Positions 11,488 through 21,827 of a stretch of 64,000 nucleotides of DNA are shown piece after piece. Both the position numbers and the translations under genes were made by a program. Source of the stretch: Imbricaverruca yamaguchii (taxonomy: Eukaryota > Arthropoda > Thecostraca > Neoverrucidae); the NCBI GenBank assembly GCA_034440575.1, contig JAOTOL010001451.1, positions 305,001-369,000 on the forward strand. Direction: 5' to 3'. The notes beneath the pieces are model-generated. The model did not search any database, was not told the DNA's origin, and saw only the letters and a list, made by a program, of their open reading frames with translations. Numbering within the stretch: the stretch's first letter is position 1; every line of letters begins with the position of its first letter.

Positions 11488-12306
11488 TTGAAGGTCTTTA
11501 GAGCAATAACAGGTCAGGATGAGCATATCTCGCTGCAAAAAGACTTAGACGAACTTGTGAAGTGGTCCGAAGAATGGCAAATGAAATTTAACTTTGATAA
11601 GTGCAAAATCATGCATGTAGGTAATCAGCATATGAAGGCTCCATACTTGATGGGTGGCCAAGTGCTATCAGTGACTCAACAGGAGAAGGATTTAGGTGTT
11701 ATTCTAAACACAAAACTGGGGGCATCAGAACAGACCAAGGAAGCCAGGAAGAAGGCACTGAGAATGCTCGGGGCAATAAATAGGAATGTATCATACAGAA
11801 GTGAGGAAGTGATCAGGAAGCTTTACTGTGCATACGTCAGGCCACATTTGGAATACTGCATCCAAGCTTGGTCTCCTAGCTATGAAAAAGATTGTTGGCT
11901 TTTGGAGAGAGTACAAAAGAGGGCTACAAAAATGGTTAATGGCATAAGCAACCTGGCATATGAGGAAAGATTGAAGAAATTGAATATGTTTTCACTTAGA
12001 TATAGAAGGCTGAGAGGAGATCTCATCGAGGTCTTTAAATTTGTAAATGGTCTGGAGAGGGGATACCTTGGGGAAATGTTTGAATTTAACAGAAATGATG
12101 CAATTAGAGGTCATAAATTCAAAATTAAAGTTAACCACAGCAGAACAAGGTTAAGGCAAACTTTCTTCACCAACAGGGTAGTGGAACACTGGAACCAGCT
12201 GCCAGAAAACATCGTCAGTAGCAGCACATTGAACATCTTTAAAAACAGCATAGACAATCATTATAAGAATATAGGGCTTGCTTTTCAGTATTACAGGGAG
12301 GGCTGA
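11488..12306 (+). pseudogene. LINE reverse transcriptase, C-terminal remnant
   Basis: The frame is open for about 270 codons to a TGA at 12,304. It begins just after where the catalytic FADD box would be (first residues LKVFRAITGQDE) and retains the post-catalytic block WSEEWQMKFNFDKCKIMHVG. The thumb-like segment (EKDLGVIL), the YVRPHLEYCIQAWSP motif, VQKRATKMV and the C-terminal WNQLPENIV/FKNSIDNHY motif shared by CR1- and Jockey-type elements follow. The endonuclease and RT palm are missing, so it is dead. The lack of frameshifts suggests a fairly recent insertion. Confidence 0.9.
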
Positions 12307-12412
12307 TTAACAGTTTTGGTGTGCAACTGGTTCAGTGTACAGAGTGCAACCAAGAAGGGCCCTTGTGGCTCATAGTTGCACTAATCTTTTATGTCTTTAT
12401 GTCTTTATGTCT
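11488..12412 (+). mobile_element. 5'-truncated LINE (CR1/Jockey-like), 3' end
   Basis: The last ~270 codons of a LINE reverse transcriptase are followed by a ~106-bp 3' UTR and a tail of about three copies of an 8-bp repeat (ttatgtct, 12,387-12,412). CR1-like non-LTR elements typically end in short tandem repeats rather than poly(A), and 5' truncation is usual for target-primed insertion. It sits in the DIP-like intron, antisense to that gene. Confidence 0.85.
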
Positions 12413-12638
12413 AACATAATGGGCAAATTCGACCTCCGACTGTCACAAATAGGACATGGGTTGCATGATTGGTTGCAAAGGTCATCTGAAATTGTTCAAC
12501 GTCAATGATCTCAATTTACGTTGAGAAGGTCACGGGTACACAACAATGGTGCTACGGATTGTAACTATTCCTGTGCGACGCATTGCTGCCACCCAGGTGT
12601 CACTTACTGCCGCCACATTTTTATGTCACTTTGGCTAC

Positions 12639-12745
12639 CTTGTGATCGGCCAGGTGGTTGATGGTGCACGTGAATGTAGCCTCTCGTCCCTCCGGCACGG
12701 TGATGTTGGTCAGAGGCCGCACAAACACCGGCTCAAGTCCCAGAC
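12639..12745 (-). CDS. DIP/Lachesin-like Ig domain exon (first half of Ig1)
   Basis: This 107-bp exon starts in phase 1 (two bases, then 35 codons) and ends in phase 0. It encodes the start of an Ig domain: EPVFVRPLTNITVPEGR, then the first disulfide cysteine in ATFTCTINHL, ending at a lysine. The acceptor is a pyrimidine tract 'cacttcttcaccag' and the donor is AAG|GTAGCC. In DIP and Lachesin proteins the intron falls between this Lys/Arg and the following VAW. The next exon (1,055-1,240) begins exactly with VAWIR, in phase, so both belong to one gene despite the 11.4-kb gap. An N-I-T sequon is present. The signal-peptide exon must lie further right and was not identified. Confidence 0.85.
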
Positions 12746-12949
12746 CTGGTGAAGAAGTGGCCGTCAGGCAGTTGGTCGCGACACTGACAGCAGGGTGTGC
12801 CGCAGATGGACGGTCGCTGCTGTTCAGCAGCGCTGTGCTCCCGACTGCTGCAGTACTGATGTGCTCCTGACTGCTACAGTACCGCTGTGGTCCTGACTGC
12901 TACAGTACCGCTGTTCTTCTGTTACAGTCGGCAGCCTCAGCAATAACCG

Positions 12950-13230
12950 GACACATGAGCATAAAGCAAATGCACCTATGGAAAATGTACCTTTGGCAAA
13001 TGACTGCATGGCAAATGTACATATGCATATGCATTCAAGCAAATGCATGCAAACGAAGATGCACTATAGAAGGCGTGCGCATGGACAACCGTACGCGAAT
13101 ACAAATATACTTAAGCACAAATAGGTATGTAAGCACAAATATGTATGCAAGCACAAAAATATGTTCAAATATGCGGAGAAACAAAAACACATACAGGCAA
13201 GTGCATCCAAGTGCCAAAGGATGCTAGCGT
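12950..13230. repeat. Degenerate 14-18 bp tandem array
   Basis: Irregular copies of 'gcaaatgtacatatgc' and 'gtaagcacaaatatgtatgc' follow one another. The reverse complement of this theme recurs at 54.0-54.17 kb. It is non-coding. Confidence 0.55.
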
Positions 13231-15855
13231 AGAAGCACCTAAGCATCGATGTGCTGCCCTGACCTGAGCATTAGTTGTAGAAAAGCTTCCTGTAGGGGAC
13301 ACTTGGAACACATAAATCCCCCGTTCATGGAACGGCAGGTACCGCGACGGAAGTCGTCGCTTCCGGCCCCGACAGGTCGCTGCTTACTCGGCAGTCGCCG
13401 CCAGCCGGGCTGTCGAGGCCAGTGTTGACCTCTCCCCTCCGGTCAAGTTGCATAGCTAACCCAGGCGTCGGCGGCCGATGTCTGATGGATGTTGACGTGT
13501 CAGTGTCTGACGGTTGGATGTGGCCGTCATGGGTGTACAGCATGTGACAGCTTGTTCTGGGAACCCTCTGGGCAAATGTGAGTGTGTGTATACGCGTGCG
13601 TGACAGTTTGTGACAGGTTGTGTAAGTAGATGAGTATGGTAGTTATCTAGTGGAGCACGTGCGTGGCTGTGACTGAGTGTAATGACAGTGAGATCACGGT
13701 GATGTGATTCCTCAGATGCAGGTGTCCAGGCGGTGTCGGAGGCGAATGTTGTGTGTCTATAGTGTGAAGTGTGAACCTGTACTGTCAGGTGTGTCCCTAG
13801 TGAAGTATGAGTGTGTGTAGAATAACATAGGTATGACAGACGTCATACCACAAGGCCAATGTCTGGTATATATGTATGAATGCAGGTGTGCCTTGAATGT
13901 ATGCATATGGTTAATGCGTGGAATTAGGAAGTATAATGTTGGATTAATGCTAGATGAATGTCCATATGACATGTGGAATGTCAGGAGGTGGGCCGTAGCG
14001 CCACGAATTGCCGGCTGCCTGTGTGCAGCGTGGTGCAACTGATGTAAGCAGGTTATGGGATACTGTGTCTGTCGGCAGCAGTAGAGTCGGCCGACCGGGG
14101 CCGAGGCTCAGAGATGTCTAATGTCTCTGAGATGGACAGTGTGGCCCGCTGGTGTAGAGCATTGAGATCTGGCATTGCTCGCGGCGGTTCAGAGCCGCGT
14201 GACGATGATGTGGTCTTGGATGCATATATGTGTGAGATGGTCCAGAACCTTTGAAATTATAACCGGGGTTCACAAAATGGCAAACGCCGAGGTCCCATAG
14301 ACTATTCACGTGCCTAATGGAAGTTTACCTCAGACAAGGTGGGAAAATGTGGGTGTCTGATAAAGCTCTGGGGGAGCAAAACTTCCTTACATAGTTAGCG
14401 CTGGCCAGATCCTGACACTGAACGCGGCTCTAGTTCGGGCCTCTTTTTCTCTTGTGCATACCAGCACTGGATAAATTTACGATCCAATTTCAAGAAACAG
14501 AGTTACATTTCCCAACAGCAAAAATATTCCAGACTTAGATTTAGTAACCATAACATGCCTTAGCAATGGGGTACCGATGAAATTGGAAAATGGATGCATG
14601 CTGATTGGGATACTGGTGATCAAATGTTCGTACCATGCGAGGACATGCCTGGATTGGAATATTTCGAAGAAAAAACAGCTCATCATGCTCTTTCACAGAG
14701 GCTGAGTGCGGGGCAACGGGCTGGGGATGTCCTTGCAATCCTATATGCATACAGATTAAAACAAGCGAGTTCTTAAAATGAACAATGCAAGCAAGATGTC
14801 CCCACCCTCGCCAAAAAAGCATCCTTCTCTAGTACCGACCATGAGAGTAATATACATTAAATACTTGTAAAAATATAATATTTTTCTGTTTAAATATTTC
14901 AAGCAAGAATTTAATACTTCAAGTTTTGTAGTTGAAAAACATACTTCAGCGATTTTAGTCCCACCTGCAACGGCTCTTGGCGGCCAAACATTCAAGTTTA
15001 CCTGTGTCCCTTAATCGCAAGTGTGGAGCCGAGGTTTCTGAATATCGCCACTTGCATCCATGTTCACAACTTTTCTACCAAATTTATTCTCACCTGAACA
15101 CACACTTCTGCTAAGTATATCAACTATAAGCTACCACGTCATGTAGTCAATCGCCTTTCAACATTAGCTGCGATGTTCGATGAATAACGATTAAGTACTT
15201 CGGAAGATACTGATGGTAGAAGCCTAGCATATTACGACGTGACGAAAACCGATAATATTTTCGGACATCCTTCTGAAAGATTGCCCTCGATTTCCGGGAA
15301 GAGGAAGCAATGATATTCTTTGGAAGCCTGAAAGCAGAGCTGAATGTTAGAGGATTCAGAAAATCATGGCCCATACCGCAGCTTTTTTACCTACGAGTCG
15401 GTTATAAATCCAAATGATGCCCGAACTACAAAGCTCAAATCACCAAAATAATTTATACGCCTCTCGTCACAACTTCAAAGACCAGGCTTCCGCCTAAGAG
15501 GGCTCTTGTCGACAGCTAAGCATCAGTACTTTAAAAAATGGAGCCTATGAGAGCCCGCACGTCTCCTGTGAAATAAGGACCTCCTTCGACGCAAGGAATC
15601 AAGATGTACTTTGCAGGCCGCATCATGCTCGAGTCGGTACCATTATCTTACATCTCTGCTACTACACCTTCAGCGATGTCGACGTTTAGCTTGTAGTTTG
15701 GTAAAAACCGGGCCAAGCTTCACTATAATGATTAAAACGTTTATGATCTATTCCTACAACTGATTTCTGCAATGCAGAAGCGTTCGACGAATTGAATGGG
15801 TTGAACGATAAGTAGGAAGAATAAAACGGGGAAAATAGATATGGGGAACGGAGAT
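13231..15855. other. No confident feature
   Basis: Upstream flank or 5' intron of the DIP-like gene. A short GC-rich patch at about 13,330-13,480 has, on the minus strand, a strong donor-like site (CCGA|GTAAGC near 13,390) after a short open frame beginning MQLDRRGEVNTGL. That could be a small exon, but support is weak. The rest is GT-rich or AT-rich with no recognised gene. Confidence 0.3.
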
Positions 15856-16390
15856 GCGAGATTAGGAGGAGGGGAGAAGGAAAGGGGAGAAAGAGGGAAA
15901 TGAGAGTGGAGGAGGGAAGAAGGAGGAAGAAGGAGAAAATGAATACGAAGATGAGGAATAAGAAGAAAAGGAATACAAGGAGGAATAATAAGAATAAGAA
16001 GGAAAAAGGTGGTAGCGAAAGAGGAGGAGGAAGTGAAGGGGAGGGGAGGATGAGGATGATGAGGATGGGGAGGATGAGGATGAGGAGGATGGGGAGGATA
16101 AGGATGATGAGGATCGGGAGGATGGGAATGAGGAGGATGGGGAGGATGGTGAGGATGAGAATGAGCGGGATGATGAGGATGAGGATGGGCAGGATGGGGA
16201 GAATGAGGATGAGCAGGATGGGGAGGATGTGGATGAGGAGGATGGGAAGGATGAGGATGAGCAGGATGGACGTGATGGAGAGGATGAGGATGGGAAGGAT
16301 GAGGATGAGGAGAATGGAGAGGGGGAGGAGGAAGATGGGGATGAGGAGGATTGGCAGGATGAGGATTGGGAGGATGGGGAGGAAGGAGTG
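15856..16390 (+). repeat. Purine-rich (GGATGAGGA)n tract
   Basis: Over 500 bp almost devoid of C on the plus strand, composed of 'gatgaggat' and 'ggggaggatgag' variants. It reads as Glu/Asp-rich or Ser/Pro-rich frames on the two strands, an effect of composition. Such purine-pyrimidine asymmetry can form triplex DNA. Confidence 0.9.
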
Positions 16391-16867
16391 TTCGTTACGA
16401 TAGTGTTAAAGCTCGGCGCAGTGTCACAGTGTAGTGGTCGGAGAGGCATCGGCATGGCATACATCGCTTGTCGATGATACTCTGACGTCGATGATAATCA
16501 TAATATGCGTGGAGTGCATGGCTTCTAACTCGAGCGTCAATTAAGCTTGCTGAAAACTGATGCGGCTTCAGGATGTGTGCTAGTCCCGCCGATCGCTCGA
16601 TGGCTGCGCACCGCATTCATCTTGCTGGGCGGTCGAAAATTAATTGGCTGCATTGCACAGGATTGCTAGATGGAGAGTAAAGAAAGGGACACGTCAAAGG
16701 CCAGCCTTGACGTCCGGGTAATTCAGCTACGTGTTCCATAATGCTCGTTATATAAATACCCCATATGTGACCATGTGCTATGTAGTGTCACGATTGCACA
16801 ATTAGCATGATATATCCGCAATATTCACTAGTACAGCTACCGCTTGGCTGCTGTTGGTAAATGACGG
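16391..16867. other. No feature seen
   Basis: Unremarkable mixed-composition sequence. Confidence 0.4.
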
Positions 16868-17135
16868 GACACACCAGAGGAGAGCACCAGAGTGGTGCCA
16901 GGAACACCATGGACAGTTATCTGGGAGCGGGGCGCACCAGAGGATACTATCGGGGAGATACCAGGAGTACAATAGACAGATATCTGGCGAGCAACCATGG
17001 ATACTATCGGGGAGATACCAGGAGTACAATAGACAGATATCTGGCGAGCACACCAGGCGATAGCATTGTGGTGGCGCCAGAAGCATCATAGACGGTTATC
17101 TGGAGGGCCCAGCCAGAGGATAGCATCGGGTTGGT
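16868..17135. repeat. ~57-64 bp tandem array, about 4 copies
   Basis: The unit contains 'caggagtacaatagacagat' and 'atactatcggggagatac'. The two central copies (about 16,951-17,065) are nearly identical, while the outer copies are diverged. Confidence 0.85.
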
Positions 17136-17998
17136 TTCGTGAACATCAATATTTTGTCTTGACCCCTGGACGTGGTCGGTGGATTCCAAATAAAATCAAG
17201 GTATTTCAGGTTGGCCACGATAGAGTAAGCGAATTGACATGGCAAATCAATGTAAAAACCAGTTTAAGAGGATACGCCGATATTTTGTCCTGTACTTAGA
17301 TTTCGTCGCAAGTTTTGATAAAAACGTAGTGGAAGACAGACTAGCGTCTTTTCTCTCGATTACAAAAGGTTCTACTGCACCATTAATGTGCAGAGATCAC
17401 ATCAAATCATCTGCGACAGTGACAGACGACGATGCCTCACTAGTGACTTTCTGAAAGTGAGATGGAGTCATGTATTACCATTGACGCTGGGTGGACGCTT
17501 ATGCTTGCAAGACATTAAAAGACAACTTTTCGGTGTTAATTCGAATTCAGCATTTGCAAATGTTTGTAAGCCGTTGGTCATGCTTGGCGTGAAGTACGAG
17601 TATGGGACCTGACCCGATGATTCAACCATGCACTCTGCTGAGGACAAACAGTTGTTTAACTTGCATAGACATCGGCTGCATTCCGAGGCTTATCTCGTGG
17701 TTCTTTGTGAAGCACTATCAGTGCTATCTCAGGTTGAAGTTTTTGCTGCCCGCTCTTCCGGAACATTTTTGCCTTTGGCGTGTCCTGAAGCCACTTGCCG
17801 AACGGAACAAAAAGTGGATGAATATTGTTTGGTTTCATGCAGTTCACTGGTTCTTGTCCAGCGGCCCCAAACCAGAAAGGTGCTGAAACACTAAGTGGAT
17901 ATGACTTCGGATGGTGTCGGGTTGGTGAGATTCGATAAACAGGCGAGGACCAACAGGAATCCAAAGTCTCTTCTATTCGGAAAGTGATATTGGCGTGC
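17136..17998. other. No confident feature
   Basis: Short overlapping ORFs (up to 102 codons) on both strands at about 17,600-17,960, with no recognised domain. Confidence 0.35.
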
Positions 17999-18060
17999 TT
18001 TTAAAGAACAGTTGCACGGTCCGGACCTGCAGGCCCAGGTCGTGCAATTGTTCTTTAAAA
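17999..18060. repeat. 62-nt hairpin-forming inverted repeat
   Basis: The 5' arm TTTTAAAGAACAGTTGCACG pairs with its inverted copy ending at 18,060 with one mismatch over 20 bp. A GC-rich, partly self-complementary 22-nt middle separates them. The size resembles a microRNA precursor, but it could equally be a small foldback transposon end. Confidence 0.7.
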
Positions 18061-18916
18061 TTGAATCTGCAGCCTCTTTTGCCCTTTGTCTCCGCTGCGA
18101 TCACTATCTGATGGCATTCCGTCAACAGACCACTTTGCCCGGTCGGATCCTCTGTCCGTTCCAGTGCTGAATCATCGCGCATGCCAGTGTCGATTCCAGG
18201 CGAAGCAATGATGCACGAGATCAAGGACGTTAATTATTGACGTTGGAGACCACAAATGCGTTTTATGTGGCAAAAAACGTCCTCCCATTGTCACATACCA
18301 TTTTGAATGAGTGACTAGAAAACCTTCAACAAATTGGACAACCCTTTTAACTTCCAAAAATCCGTTGATGGCCATAACCAATAGAATGACTGTCGGACAT
18401 GTTTTCGCGTACTGCATACTTATCGTGCCCACCCAGTACGTCTTTTTCACTTTGATCGGTCTAAGACTTCAAGAGAAGCTCAAAATAAAAGATTATGCTA
18501 CAGCATTGATATCGACTGATAGCCATATATAATTATGCCGGCTACTTCTCAGCCCAGATAATTCTTTCGGGAGTACATTGTCATTGCATACTGTTTACGA
18601 CCTAGGCACGAAATGTCTCTGAAACTGTGCGTCGTATGCTCGAATAACGAATGCCGGAGGAATTTTCACCTGCACAAACCACGGCGGCGATGGAGAGGAC
18701 GTGCAGCGTGAAGTATGCCATCATGATTCCCTGAAACGGATGGTAAGGGACAATTGTCAACACGCCTGCTGCGACAGTGGGGGACAGACAGAACATGTGA
18801 GGGCATTCCACGCCATGTGCCTCGGAAATGATCACCTCGACTGATGACAAATCCTATTGATTGCTCCTTCGATATAAATGTTGTCAGAGTCAGTAGTGGT
18901 CTACCAGACGTGGCCT
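18061..18916. other. No feature seen
   Basis: Mixed sequence with no repeat or exon recognised. Confidence 0.4.
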
Positions 18917-18958
18917 TATATATACATTTATATGTACATATATATTATATATATATAC
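18917..18958. repeat. AT-rich microsatellite
   Basis: Short interrupted (AT)n run just left of the long palindrome. Confidence 0.85.
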
Positions 18959-19000
18959 AACGAAGAATGGCTTTTAGGTGCTCCTGGGTTTTAGACATTG

Positions 19001-19242
19001 CGTGAGACGAAATGTACGACCCTCAATATACCAGGAGGTGCTGAGTTTACTCAACATCAAAAGTAGCGTTAGGGATTATGCTATATTTCTCAACGTTTCG
19101 GCCAGGGGCAATCATCAGGTGTGAATGATGATGGCCCCTGGCCGAAACGTTGAGAAATATAGCATAATCCCTAACGCTACTTTTGATGTTGAGTAAACTC
19201 AGCACCTCCTGGCATATTGAGGGTCGTACATTTCGTCTCACG
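19001..19242. repeat. Long near-perfect palindrome with hammerhead-like core
   Basis: Two 116-bp arms (19,001-19,116 and 19,127-19,242) differ at only about two positions and flank a 10-nt loop. Near the loop the minus strand reads CCTGATGATTGCCCCTGGCC followed by GAAACGTTG. CUGAUGA and GAAAC separated by a small GC stem are the conserved halves of a hammerhead ribozyme core. Penelope-like elements are known to carry hammerhead motifs in their terminal repeats, and a Penelope-like coding fragment lies 400 bp away. AT microsatellites flank the palindrome. I could not identify the cleavage-site strand, so ribozyme activity is unproven. Confidence 0.8.
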
Positions 19243-19243
19243 G

Positions 19244-19303
<60 letters not shown>
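19244..19303. repeat. (AT)n microsatellite
   Basis: An uninterrupted AT run directly abutting the right arm of the palindrome. Confidence 0.95.
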
Positions 19304-19308
<5 letters not shown>

Positions 19309-19639
19309 TACGTTTATATTCGCATAGTTTGGAAGCAGGTTTTCCTTTTTAAATGCATAATTCAATACCATGGCGTCTTATGTATTTATCTCTTGTGCGT
19401 TCGAAAGCTTTCTAGTTTTAGAACACATGATGTATTATTGTCTGTAAGATTATATATAATATATCCAAGCGGTGCAATTATTAACATGCCTGTTATAATG
19501 TGAATAGCATAGGAAATCAGCATCTTTGTGAAGCAAATCGTGATTCGTTCGTCTAGAGTCGGCGAGTGACATCGAGTTTGTCTGGAGTCGGCGTGAGTCG
19601 GCTGGAGTCGGCGTTCCCGCGCGTCATGCCATGGGATAA

Positions 19640-19879
19640 TTATTCAAAATCGGTATTGCTGTGTCCATTATTCACGAGCACCTGACGTACGCGGAAGAGC
19701 TCGCGGTATACGAGGTGCCAAAAGGAACAATATTTGATCGCTCTCCTCACGTACGCCTGGAACACACCGCGCCTGTAGCTATCAATGCAAAATCCTAGAT
19801 CAGGTTCTGCCTCCAGTATAGCTTTCAGAGCATGGATGTCATCAACACTGACCATATCGACATACCGTGTCATCTTCAT
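19640..19879 (-). pseudogene. Penelope-like element RT C-terminal fragment
   Basis: A 79-codon frame ends EPDLGFCIDSYRRGVFQAYV, then a basic helix-like stretch, then ELFRVRQVLVNNGHSNTDFE and a stop. The order 'KRG-x-Y/L-x3-RAI ... L-x7-L-x-NGY/H' is how the C-terminal part of Penelope-type reverse transcriptases (and the RT of some other non-LTR relatives) usually looks. The catalytic core and GIY-YIG endonuclease are absent, so this is a remnant. The nearby palindrome with hammerhead-like motifs lies on its 3' side, which supports the assignment. I am moderately sure. Confidence 0.45.
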
Positions 19880-19899
19880 ACCCTTTGTACATTAACGGT

Positions 19900-19903
<4 letters not shown>

Positions 19904-19975
<72 letters not shown>

Positions 19976-19976
19976 T
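19904..19976. repeat. (AT)n microsatellite
   Basis: AT dinucleotide run with one interruption near its right end. Confidence 0.95.
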
Positions 19977-20504
19977 TGGTTCCGCGGCTGGTGAAACGCG
20001 TTCAGCTGGCGAGGCTGAGCCCGCCGATTGCCGCCCACGAACCATTCCCCTATTTCTGCTGGGAGAGAAGTGTGTATGTATCCCCTCCGACTTTTGTTCT
20101 GGACCACGTTGTGAAATGTGGTGTGCACCATCGCGTAGCACCAGCCTTTATCTGCTCAGTTGTGTAGCGAACATGTGCTTACATTTTACCGTTGACCCTG
20201 CCGGTCTCGCCAGAGAGGTCAGTGTCGGGGTGTCCCTCGACTGACAAGTCTACTTTGCTGGCTTTCGACTCTTAGCTGCTAACCGGATGACATTTGTAGG
20301 CAGCACTTGACACCAATAGCTAGTTGAGCTTCTGGTGGATACCATCGTATTAGCAACATGCGACTCCAAGTTCAAGGTCACACGTAGGTGGCGTGGGAAG
20401 CAACATAGGTTTACTTTCGGTTGGAACGTAGTTGTGCCGTGACCCACCCACCCGGAACTACAGAAGACAAAGCGATGAAGCAAAGACAAATGGGCTTCGG
20501 AAGA
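19977..20504. other. Unassigned, moderately GC-rich
   Basis: Open frames on both strands across about 19,980-20,245 (up to about 90 codons outside the AT run) but no recognised domain or clear splice pair. Confidence 0.3.
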
Positions 20505-21263
20505 TGCGCCGCAACACACGGAAACGAAAGAGGTGTCATCGGAAAGCGCTCGACGAGTAGGGTCCAGATTAACCCGCAAAACAATTTTTCCCCAAAAGTG
20601 ACGTCACTAGAGGGGCTAGATTTTCACTTTTCACGATTTACATTATGTTTTTGGCTCTGGGGAGTTCATTTTTGGGATATTTGAAAAAGCAAACAAAAAT
20701 TATTTGGAATAAAAAGGGACAGCGAAATCGACTAGGGCCATACAATTCCCCCCCAACATTTTGTTTTGAAATTTCAAAATGTTGAGTTTTGTGGTTTTCT
20801 TTAATTTCTCTTTTCTAATGGGTAGAGCAGACCGAAAAACGTTGTTGGAAGTCAACTTTCCCTAATAAAAAATGCTTACTTTAACTAGAATCTTCGATTA
20901 GAACTGCAATAGGCAAATATGCAAAATTTATATGTAGTCGAAAACAGAAAAAAATGAAAAATTCCTCTGGTACGTTTTGTTGCATCGCTAAGGATAAGCA
21001 AACGCTGAAAGTGTCATTAAAATGTCTGTATCCGTTAAAGCGTGACGACTGGTTGAACTTTTTATAGAGGTAACCTCACTTGCCCTTGACTAACTCGTTG
21101 ACCATAGATGACCTGACTTCAAAATTTTGAAACAGCATGCCAAATTGATGTGGGAAAAGATATGCCGAATTGTGGCGCGCTGCCGCGCGCCGTTCGTTCA
21201 CTATCCACGACAACCCTGAGGGGGCGGTTGACGACCCCCCCCACCCGAGACGGGACGGGTTAA
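20505..21263 (-). mobile_element. Family A (piggyBac-like MITE), copy 2
   Basis: Reverse orientation. It ends at 21,263 with 'gacgggacggg' then TTAA. The left side is truncated, beginning near the conserved 'aacgaaagaggtgtcatcgg' block (about 20,505-20,545) and lacking the GCGCGGG-TTAA terminus. A TGACGTCA octamer is at 20,599-20,606. No ORF. Confidence 0.8.
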
Positions 21264-21424
21264 GGTGTTGGGCTCTGGGTACCAAAGCCGGGAGGATCTC
21301 GGGTTCGACACTCGCACTGCTCGAGACATTTCCCAATCCCGCGGCCCACCGGCGAAACAGTGTGGGCGGCGCCATTAGCCGTGAATGTGCAAAAAACGCG
21401 TCGTGAACCACCCAACAAACAAAC
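21264..21424 (+). mobile_element. tRNA-derived SINE remnant
   Basis: A B-box-like motif (GGGTTCGACACTC, about 21,299) follows tRNA-like sequence, and the tail ends in 'aacaaacaaac'. The A box is not clear. It abuts the TTAA end of family A copy 2. Confidence 0.4.
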
Positions 21425-21827
21425 ATCCCAGAAGACGGAATGTCATGTCAGAAGACTGAACCTCAAATAACGAGGAGACCTGCAGCGGTCGACAGAGACA
21501 CGCCCGGCACAAGTTCCGCCCGGCACCCAATCAGACCACGGCAGAGTCGGTGCCCGGAAGCAATCAGAGTCGCTTACGCGGAGCGACGCGGCCCGCCATG
21601 CGGTGACGGCCAACAGGTTCGTATCGCCGCCGGCGGTGTCACGTGACAGGTTCGTATCGCCGCCGGCGGTGCCACGTGACCAGCGGCTCATTCTGGCTCT
21701 TTTGTCGTGCTCCGGTGGCATGCGGATCACGCGCAGATGTAATGGTAACGGAATAAATCGGCCGACGGCGGCTCGGCGGCGCGACGAGGTGCGTCGGCAC
21801 CGGCACCCGACCGCGCCCCACCCGTCC

